From: Desulfobulbus sp. | GTDB taxonomy: Bacteria; Desulfobacterota; Desulfobulbia; Desulfobulbales; Desulfobulbaceae | Assembly: GCA_028684915.1 (NCBI GenBank) | Contig: JAQUEZ010000157.1 | Location: forward strand, 1 to 14,196 | Direction of reading: 5' to 3' | DNA length: 14,196 nt | In this document: piece by piece, positions 6,671-11,822 of the stretch | How the letters are laid out: every line of letters begins with the position of its first letter | Position numbering within the stretch: position 1 is the first letter of the stretch | Notes under the pieces: model-generated | Told to the model about the DNA's origin: nothing | The model's input: only the letters and a program-made list of their open reading frames with translations | Databases searched by the model: none | Position numbers and translations under genes: made by a program

Positions 6671-7825
6671 TTAAAGAATTAATTTCAGCACATTGCGGCT
6701 CACATCCAGTGTGACGTCACCCCGTTCACCCAGAGCTGTCATGCCGTGCTGCTCCAGTTGTTCAATAATCTTTTCAACATCCTCGCCGCCGATGCCATAT
6801 TCACTCATGCGAGATTTAACCTGCATTGTAGCGAAAAAACTGCGTGTCTTTTCAATGGCAGCGCTGATGCGCTCTTCGGTCGATCCTGCTGCAATTCCCC
6901 ATACACGCTCGGCGTATTGCAGCAACTTAGCGCTCTTCTGCTGGCGCTGTACTTCCATCATAGCCGGAAATACGATTGCCAGGGACTGTGCGTGGTCAAG
7001 ACCATGGAGAACTGTGATTTCGTGACCGATCATATGGGTTGCCCAATCCTGGGGTACTCCTGCACCGATCAGTCCGTTCAGCGCCAGGGTGGCGCTCCAC
7101 ATGATATTTGCTCGTGTCTCATAATTGGTCGGGTCTTGCAGTGCCCGTGGGCCTTCTTCGATTAACGTCAGCAGCAGTCCTTCGGCAAAACGGTCCTGTA
7201 CTTTAGCCTCAACCGGGTAGGTCAGATACTGCTCCATGACATGGACGAACGCATCGATGACACCATTGCTGATCTGGGACACAGGCAGGGTGTAGGTCGT
7301 GGTCGGATCCAGTGCCGAAAACCTGGGGTAGACCAGTGGGTTGATAAAATGGAGTTTAGCCTTGATGGACTTCCGGGTTATGACCGAGCCGCAATTCATC
7401 TCCGAACCGGTGGCCGGCAGAGTCAGTACCGATGCCAGCGGCAGAGCATGTGTCACCGCCGCTCCCCTGGCAAGGATATCCCAAGGGTCGCCGTCGAAAC
7501 ATGCCGCTGCCGCTATAAACTTGGTGCCGTCAATGACGGAGCCCCCGCCAACGGCAAGTAGGAAATCAATTTTTTCCTTTTTGACCAGCGAAACCGCATC
7601 CATAAGCGTTTCATAGGTAGGATTCGGCTCAATACCGGAGAATTCGAAAATCGTCTGACCTGTCAGCGCCGCTCGGACTGCATCGAATACTCCGTTAACC
7701 TTGATGCTCCCTCCGCCATAGGTGATCAACACCCGGCTCTCTTTTGGTATTTCCCCGGCGATGTCGGCTATGCACCCCTTGCCGAAAAGGATTTTAGTCG
7801 GATTATAAAAAGTAAAATTCTGCAT
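6671..7825 (-). CDS. YqhD-type iron-containing alcohol dehydrogenase / aldehyde reductase (copy 2)
   Basis: A 384-residue paralogue of the gene at 2848-4002, aligning without gaps over at least the first 280 residues, with about 75% identity in the first 150. All functional residues are kept: TYGGGS (35-40), AVGGGSVIDGTKF (91-103), metal ligands D191, H195, H264 and H278. Expected activity is NADPH-dependent reduction of aldehydes to alcohols. Replacements cluster in small patches (for example residues 56-59 and 121-132), which could alter substrate range. It follows the YgiN-like gene by 46 bp, and a terminator-like hairpin lies downstream. Two divergent YqhD copies in one cluster suggest an old duplication or separate acquisition rather than a recent tandem copy. 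Confidence 0.92.
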   Translation of the reverse strand: MQNFTFYNPTKILFGKGCIADIAGEIPKESRVLITYGGGSIKVNGVFDAVRAALTGQTIFEFSGIEPNPTYETLMDAVSLVKKEKIDFLLAVGGGSVIDGTKFIAAAACFDGDPWDILARGAAVTHALPLASVLTLPATGSEMNCGSVITRKSIKAKLHFINPLVYPRFSALDPTTTYTLPVSQISNGVIDAFVHVMEQYLTYPVEAKVQDRFAEGLLLTLIEEGPRALQDPTNYETRANIMWSATLALNGLIGAGVPQDWATHMIGHEITVLHGLDHAQSLAIVFPAMMEVQRQQKSAKLLQYAERVWGIAAGSTEERISAAIEKTRSFFATMQVKSRMSEYGIGGEDVEKIIEQLEQHGMTALGERGDVTLDVSRNVLKLIL

Positions 7826-7871
7826 GTGATATACGCTCCTGTTTAGTTTTATAGTTTTGTCAAACCAGCTG

Positions 7872-8162
7872 TTATGCGATGTGCGTCAACTGGTGCACTG
7901 ACTTCTCTTCGACCATGCCCTCTATGGCATTGCTGCACTTCCGGTAATGTTCACTTTTCAAGTGGTTTTCCAGATGAGCAGAACTTTCCCATGTTTCGCA
8001 GAAGGCAAAGACCTCGGGCACATCATTGTCCCGATGCAGATTGTACTCAATACACCCGTCTTCTTTCCTTGTCGGTGCAACGAGTTTGCTGAGTTCACTT
8101 TTGACACATTCTGCCGAGTCCTTCTTTGCTTTGATTATTGCCACGATTGATAATTTAGACAT
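7872..8162 (-). CDS. Putative quinol monooxygenase, ABM/YgiN-like
   Basis: A 96-residue protein with the dimeric alpha/beta barrel of the antibiotic-biosynthesis-monooxygenase family. Characteristic elements are the first strand IVAIIKAKKDSAECVKSEL, the turn RKEDGCIEYNLHRDND, the strand VFAFCETWES, and the helix LENHLKSEHYRK. E. coli YgiN, the best-known small bacterial member, oxidises menadiol and is linked to quinone redox cycling. In this family length and fold are conserved but chemistry varies, so the substrate here is a guess. It starts with ATG after a GGAGAG-type Shine-Dalgarno sequence, 25 bp after the exported DJ-1 gene, and precedes YqhD copy 2. Confidence 0.8.
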   Translation of the reverse strand: MSKLSIVAIIKAKKDSAECVKSELSKLVAPTRKEDGCIEYNLHRDNDVPEVFAFCETWESSAHLENHLKSEHYRKCSNAIEGMVEEKSVHQLTHIA

Positions 8163-8187
8163 TAGTGTTCTCTCCTTGATATATGTT

Positions 8188-8922
8188 CTACTTCAAAACC
8201 TTGATGACTTCGTTCGCCACTGCTTCACTGGACGCTGGATTCTGGCCGGTGACTAATTTGCCGTCTACCTCGGCATGGGAAGCCCATTTCGCGCCGGTAA
8301 CAAATTTCGCTCCCTCTTCCCTGAGTTTGGACTCTAGCAGGAAAGGCACTTCCTTGCCGAGTTCAGCCGCCGCCTCTTCCTCATCGGTGAAGGAGGTAAT
8401 GGTCTTACCTGCAACCAGGGGTGAACCGTCTGTTCTCTTTGCCCCCACAAATCCTGCCGGTCCATGACAGACGGCGGCAATTACCTTGTCCGCCTTGGCA
8501 AACTGGTTCAGGAGACTCTTGAGGTTCTGGTCGTTGGGCAGGTCGAACATGGTGCCATGACCGCCGGGAAGAAAAATGGCGTCGAACTGTTTGGAATCAA
8601 TCTGCGTGAGTGTCGCTGTCTTCTTAAGAGCGGAGACTGCCTGCTTCCACTGTTGCACTTTGATGCCGTCCGTCAGGCTACGTGGGTCGAGCGGGGTTTC
8701 ACCGCCTTTGGTGCTGGCAACGGTAACTTCAAAGCCTGCTTCTTTGAGCTTAAGGTAGGGGACAGCAAACTCCTCCAGCCATAGACCTGTCGGTTTACCC
8801 TCAGGTGTATTACTGGTGCTGGTGACAACTATTAGGACTTGCTTCGATTTTGCATAGACAAATTCAGGTATTACGATTGCGCATAAAAGGATAAGTCCTA
8901 TCAAAGTAACTATTTTTTTCAT
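8188..8922 (-). CDS. DJ-1/PfpI family protein with signal peptide (exported)
   Basis: A 244-residue DJ-1/PfpI protein. Residues 1-24 are a clear Sec signal peptide: MKK, a hydrophobic core of about 15 residues, then a likely cleavage after VYA. There is no lipobox at the cleavage site. The mature domain parallels the cytosolic relative at 1036-1713: LWLEEF (E50/E51), LPGGHG (118-123), AAVCHGPAG with C152 and H153, and GQNPASS near the end. The likely role is dicarbonyl removal or a chaperone-like function in the periplasm; this is inferred from the family. Most DJ-1 proteins are cytosolic, so an exported copy beside a cytosolic one is notable. It lies 77 bp downstream of the FMN oxidoreductase gene and 25 bp upstream of the YgiN-like gene. 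Confidence 0.88.
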   Translation of the reverse strand: MKKIVTLIGLILLCAIVIPEFVYAKSKQVLIVVTSTSNTPEGKPTGLWLEEFAVPYLKLKEAGFEVTVASTKGGETPLDPRSLTDGIKVQQWKQAVSALKKTATLTQIDSKQFDAIFLPGGHGTMFDLPNDQNLKSLLNQFAKADKVIAAVCHGPAGFVGAKRTDGSPLVAGKTITSFTDEEEAAAELGKEVPFLLESKLREEGAKFVTGAKWASHAEVDGKLVTGQNPASSEAVANEVIKVLK

Positions 8923-8999
8923 TATTTTTTCCTTTCAGAATGATTGGTTTGAGGTCTTCTGCCTGCCCCAAACCGGCCTAGTGTGGCCGTGGAACCACT

Positions 9000-9635
9000 T
9001 CAGTGAATAAAGTTCAGGTACGTTTTCACCTCCCTTTCCGGCGGGGCAACCGCACCCTTGCCGTGTTCCACCAGTTTCAGCAGCCATGCCATGTTCTTCC
9101 CAAGCACTCGCATGATCTGCACTCCCTCCGTGTCCTGGGTCACCTCTCCCGGACTTCTGCCGTGAATCACATTCCAGTAATTGGAGGTCGGGATCAACAT
9201 CTCGGCATACATGAGGAAGTTGTTCAGTTGGTCGAAGGTCGGCAGTCCGCCGGAGCGCCGCACCGCCACCACCGAGGCACCGACCTTGTGGCGGAGCATG
9301 CCGTCATTGACGCCGGTGACATAGAAGGCCCGGTCGAGAAACGACTTCATCGTCCCTGCCATGGCCGCGTAATGAACCGGTGAGCCGAGGATGATCCCGT
9401 CCGCCCCCTTCATATTCTGTATCCAGCCATTGACCTCGTCACCGGGGAGGACGCACTGTTCATTTTTGTTTTTCACGCACATGCCACACGCGGTGCAGCC
9501 TCTGACCACCTTGTTGCCGACATGGATGATTTCTGTTTCGATCTCTGCCTGCTCCAGTTCCGCTGTCACCAACCTCAGGGCGTGCCAGGTATTCCCCTCT
9601 CTGTTGGGACTGCCATTGAATGCCACTACCTTCAT
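9000..9635 (-). CDS. Flavodoxin-like NAD(P)H-dependent FMN oxidoreductase, iron-sulfur-flavoprotein-like
   Basis: A 211-residue protein of the NADPH-dependent FMN reductase / iron-sulfur flavoprotein group. The FMN phosphate loop FNGSPNREGNT occupies 6-16. Cysteines C47, C50, C53 and C61 form C-x2-C-x2-C-x7-C, the compact cluster motif of archaeal and clostridial iron-sulfur flavoproteins. GSPVHYAAMAG (about 84-94) is the usual second flavin contact. It could reduce quinones, oxygen or other electrophiles, or supply reduced flavin to neighbours. The ATG has AGGAGG upstream. It is the first gene of the leftward series and is transcribed divergently from the HxlR regulator, a classical regulator-target pair. 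Family call secure; whether a cluster is bound is inferred. Confidence 0.85.
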   Translation of the reverse strand: MKVVAFNGSPNREGNTWHALRLVTAELEQAEIETEIIHVGNKVVRGCTACGMCVKNKNEQCVLPGDEVNGWIQNMKGADGIILGSPVHYAAMAGTMKSFLDRAFYVTGVNDGMLRHKVGASVVAVRRSGGLPTFDQLNNFLMYAEMLIPTSNYWNVIHGRSPGEVTQDTEGVQIMRVLGKNMAWLLKLVEHGKGAVAPPEREVKTYLNFIH

Positions 9636-9686
9636 ATTCTTCCTCCTGTTGTCTGATATTGCTGCTTCCCTTTTTCAATCGTTTGA

Positions 9687-9718
9687 GTTATATTTATGCA
9701 TAGTAATCATAACGTCAA
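9687..9718 (-). promoter_or_regulatory. Possible promoter of the leftward series
   Basis: On the minus strand TTGACG (9713-9718) is a good -35 box. A TATAAC at 9687-9692 matches the -10 consensus well but at 20-bp spacing; a weaker TAAATA (9691-9696) has 16-bp spacing. The -35 lies immediately next to the GTAC inverted repeat at 9721-9739, so a bound regulator could block polymerase. Confidence 0.4.
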
Positions 9719-9720
9719 TA

Positions 9721-9739
9721 ACGTACTTTTTTGGTACGT
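9721..9739. promoter_or_regulatory. GTAC inverted repeat, operator candidate 1 (HxlR)
   Basis: ACGTAC (9721-9726), a 7-base spacer, then GTACGT (9734-9739). Together with the next site it fills the divergent promoter region between the FMN oxidoreductase and HxlR genes. HxlR-family dimers bind short inverted repeats of this size. Confidence 0.55.
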
Positions 9740-9757
9740 AGTACCTTTTAAGGTACT
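9740..9757. promoter_or_regulatory. GTAC inverted repeat, operator candidate 2 (HxlR)
   Basis: A perfect palindrome with 8-bp arms, AGTACCTT (9740-9747) and AAGGTACT (9750-9757), separated by TT. It abuts the first repeat directly, giving four GTAC half-sites on nearly one face of the DNA, and lies about 38 bp before the HxlR start. Confidence 0.6.
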
Positions 9758-9795
9758 TAACGGCTAAATAGTAACATATGAAGACTGGAGTTGGT

Positions 9796-10152
9796 ATGGG
9801 ACAGGAAGAAACAGCGAGAGACGTATTGGTTTACCGGGAAAAAGAGTACAAGTGCGGCATTGACGTTACCTTGGCGGTAGTTGGCGGGAAATGGAAAGCA
9901 TCGATCATCTGGCACCTAGCGCACGAAACAATGCGTTTTTCCGACCTGCAGCGACAGTTTAGCGACACCACCCGCAAGATGCTGACCCAGCAACTGCGTG
10001 AAATGGAAACCGATGGTCTTGTACACCGGGAAGTTTACCCCCAAGTTCCTCCAAAGGTTGAGTATTCGCTGACTGATAAGGGGAGAAGTATCTTTCCCAT
10101 CATTGACCAGATGGGCAAATGGGCAAAAGTGTATTTAAATGGAGGTTCTTGA
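9796..10152 (+). CDS. HxlR-family winged-helix transcriptional regulator
   Basis: A 118-residue HxlR/DUF24 regulator. The family signature is nearly complete: YKCGIDVTLAVVGGKWKASIIWHL at the start of the domain, MRFSDLQRQF, TRKMLTQQLREMETDGLVHREVY as recognition helix and wing, and VPPKVEYSLTDKG. I chose the ATG at 9796 because GGAG lies 5 bp upstream; an ATG at 9778 would add six residues but has no Shine-Dalgarno sequence. The single cysteine (C20 from this start) occupies the conserved N-terminal position that senses quinones, aldehydes or disulfide stress in YodB and HypR. The gene is divergent from the FMN oxidoreductase, with two GTAC palindromes between them, so autoregulation plus control of the leftward series is likely. 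The inducer is unknown. Confidence 0.9.
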   Translation: MGQEETARDVLVYREKEYKCGIDVTLAVVGGKWKASIIWHLAHETMRFSDLQRQFSDTTRKMLTQQLREMETDGLVHREVYPQVPPKVEYSLTDKGRSIFPIIDQMGKWAKVYLNGGS

Positions 10153-10308
10153 AAAAGTACATTCAGAAGTCTGAATATATAAGCAATTGTGAATAAAAGT
10201 TGAACGTCAAGTGTAACCATCCGATATTATTGGTTTGCGAGACAAGCAATAACAGGAGACTACCGATGATGTGAACCGGATTTGGTCTTTGCCCCTTATA
10301 GGCGGCGA

Positions 10309-10365
10309 GATTGACCCACCTTTCACTTATAATATATTTATATTACGTTAATGGGTGGGGCAATC
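10309..10365. repeat. Imperfect inverted repeat around an AT-rich core
   Basis: GATTGACCCACC (10309-10320) pairs with GGTGGGGCAATC (10354-10365) with one mismatch in 12. The 33-base interior is almost all A and T, including TATAATATATTTATATTA. It could be the joined ends of a lost mobile element or a regulatory structure; no transposase gene is nearby. Confidence 0.4.
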
Positions 10366-10415
10366 AGGATGCCGATTGGGAGTCAAAGTTTGACGCAGAT
10401 TGACATTATTAATTC

Positions 10416-10458
10416 AAAGTCGGAATGTGGAATTGAATCGAATCCAGATTCCGACTTT
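10416..10458. repeat. Strong hairpin, 11 bp plus 4 bp stem
   Basis: AAAGTCGGAAT (10416-10426) is the exact reverse complement of ATTCCGACTTT (10448-10458). Inside, after one mismatch, TGGA pairs with TCCA, leaving an 11-base loop. No T-run follows on either strand, so it is not a standard terminator. It lies about 145 bp before the tetR start and upstream of its predicted promoter. Confidence 0.6.
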
Positions 10459-10532
10459 CATGGTGTCCACTTTTCTCACCCTACCTCAAGCAATGATAGA
10501 GGCAATAAGGGAGACGCATTCTGATTTAAGCC

Positions 10533-10561
10533 TTGACTATTTTTTTTGCCGAGTGCATAAA
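10533..10561 (+). promoter_or_regulatory. Predicted promoter of tetR-family gene
   Basis: TTGACT (10533-10538), a 17-bp spacer, then CATAAA (10556-10561). The predicted transcription start falls at the edge of the palindromic operator 10569-10582, a position suited to autorepression. Confidence 0.5.
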
Positions 10562-10568
10562 ATTACAA

Positions 10569-10582
10569 AACGAGCGTTCGTT
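10569..10582. promoter_or_regulatory. TetR operator candidate 1
   Basis: AACGAGCGTTCGTT, a palindrome with one mismatched pair, located 20 bp before the tetR start. The core CGA-N2-GTTCGTTC-like sequence recurs at 11196-11213 before the next gene. The shared motif at both starts supports a TetR binding site. Confidence 0.65.
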
Positions 10583-10601
10583 CCTAATAAGGAGGTATCA
10601 T

Positions 10602-11177
10602 ATGGCGAGAGACCCGCAAAAAACCAGAGACCTGATACTCTCCACTGCCCTGAGGCTCTTCGTGGAGAGGGGGTACTTTGCCTCATCGATTCATGACATA
10701 AGGCATGCTGCAGGTCTGAGCATCGGCTCCATATACCACCATTTCGACAGTAAGGAATCGATTGCCAGTGCCATTTATGACGACCTCCTTGGCAGAATGA
10801 CATCAATGGTGGAGGATGCCTCCGGTTCCCATATGACTGCCAAGGCAAAATGCAGAGCTATCATTTCAGCCCTGTTTTCGATGCACGAGACAGATCCATT
10901 AACCGTACATTTTGTGCTTCATGCGCGACACAGGGAATTTCTACCCGACGCGCCACCCATATGCTCAACACGACCGTTTGAGCTTATGAAGCAGATCATC
11001 GAAGAAGGCATTGCCAGCGGAGAAATCCACCCTATTGATCCGGTAGTTGCCAGTGCAATCCTGTTCGGAGGAGCGATGCGACTGCTGCACCTTGCAGGGG
11101 ACGGAGTACTCAGCAAACCTCTAGATTCTTATCTGGACGAGCTGTTTGAGGCCGGATGGCGCGGGATTTCAGTATAG
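10602..11177 (+). CDS. TetR/AcrR-family transcriptional regulator
   Basis: A 191-residue regulator. The N-terminal helix-turn-helix is typical of TetR: TRDLILSTALRLFVERGY, then SIHDIRHAAGLSIGSIYHHF and DSKESIASAIYDDLL. The C-terminal half is a helical ligand domain with no family-specific feature I recognise. It contains cysteines near the middle (KAKCRAI and APPICST), of unknown importance. The ATG at 10602 is preceded by AAGGAGG at 6-bp spacing; an upstream in-frame start at 10533 lies within the promoter and is unlikely. A palindromic operator precedes it and a near copy precedes the DsrE-like gene 54 bp downstream, so it probably represses itself and that gene, perhaps also the flavoenzyme that follows. 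The inducer is unknown. Confidence 0.92.
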   Translation: MARDPQKTRDLILSTALRLFVERGYFASSIHDIRHAAGLSIGSIYHHFDSKESIASAIYDDLLGRMTSMVEDASGSHMTAKAKCRAIISALFSMHETDPLTVHFVLHARHREFLPDAPPICSTRPFELMKQIIEEGIASGEIHPIDPVVASAILFGGAMRLLHLAGDGVLSKPLDSYLDELFEAGWRGISV

Positions 11178-11195
11178 TTTTTTTGTCAGCAAAAC

Positions 11196-11213
11196 AGAAC
11201 GAATGTTCGTTCT
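11196..11213. promoter_or_regulatory. TetR operator candidate 2
   Basis: AGAACGAA (11196-11203), TG, TTCGTTCT (11206-11213): a perfect palindrome with 8-bp arms. It shares ACGA-N2-GTTCGTTC with the site before tetR. A TATAGT at 11173-11178 just upstream may serve as a -10 box, so the operator would cover the transcription start of the DsrE-like gene. Confidence 0.7.
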
Positions 11214-11230
11214 CAAAAAAGGGGGTTTTT

Positions 11231-11728
11231 ATGAAAAGAGTTTTTCTGATCTCGCTTACCGCCATCCTTATGGCAACGTCACAAGCCGTAGTTCAGGCTG
11301 CCGCGCCGCCTGATGACCGGGGAGCCCTGCTGGGGGTCAAAACAGGAAAAGGGGTTTTCGATATAAACACAACAGAGGTTGATAAACTAACCCTCTACCT
11401 GCAAGTTATAAAGGAAACCCAGGAAGGGCTGAAAAAACAGCGGGTGAAACCTGATCTTATAGTCGCATTCCGCGGGGCATCTGTACGGTTTGTCTCAAAG
11501 GAGAGGGGCAATTTCACCACAGAAGAACAGGAAAACCTTTTAGAAACAGATGAGATGATTTCCGAACTTTCAAAGGAAGGGGTCCGATTCGAGGCCTGTG
11601 CTATAGCCACACGCCTGTACAATATTAACAACAAGAGCATTCTCCCGGCTGTAAGAGTCGTCGGCAACACCTTCATATCATTAATAGGTTATCAGTCAAA
11701 GGGGTACAACCTTATTCCCATATATTGA
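11231..11728 (+). CDS. Exported DsrE/DsrF-like family protein
   Basis: A 165-residue protein. Residues 1-23 are a Sec signal peptide (MKR, hydrophobic stretch to about residue 20, cleavage likely after VQA), so it is probably periplasmic. The mature part has the DsrE-like pattern: LTLYLQVIKETQEGL helix, then the strand PDLIVAFRGASVRFV, a long acidic helix (TTEEQENLLETDEMISEL), and EGVRFEACAIATRLYNI with the only cysteine, C123, at the position used for sulfur transfer in active DsrE/TusD proteins. Whether it carries sulfur is unknown. I chose the ATG at 11231 because it gives a clean signal peptide; the Shine-Dalgarno sequence is weak (GGGGG). An in-frame start at 11156 would overlap tetR and spoil the signal peptide. 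The palindromic operator just upstream links it to TetR. Confidence 0.78.
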   Translation: MKRVFLISLTAILMATSQAVVQAAAPPDDRGALLGVKTGKGVFDINTTEVDKLTLYLQVIKETQEGLKKQRVKPDLIVAFRGASVRFVSKERGNFTTEEQENLLETDEMISELSKEGVRFEACAIATRLYNINNKSILPAVRVVGNTFISLIGYQSKGYNLIPIY

Positions 11729-11822
11729 AGTAAGATTTGAATAACTAGTGATACTCACTTGTGCCATGTAGGCGCTGGAGAGTCCTGAGTCGGACAAATT
11801 AGACAGAAGACAGGAGGGATAA

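Larger units (their letters stand above)
10153..10568. other. Gene-free region with inverted repeats
   Basis: No credible gene is seen in these 416 bases. There is a short ATTCAG / CTGAAT hairpin (10161-10176) just after hxlR, without a T-run. A Shine-Dalgarno-like AGGAG near 10254 precedes ATGATG and an immediate TGA, probably a dead start site. An imperfect inverted repeat (10309-10320 with 10354-10365) flanks a very AT-rich core. A stronger hairpin lies at 10416-10458, and the tetR promoter at 10533-10561. The patchy composition suggests leftover DNA from past insertions, but no element can be named. Confidence 0.6.
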
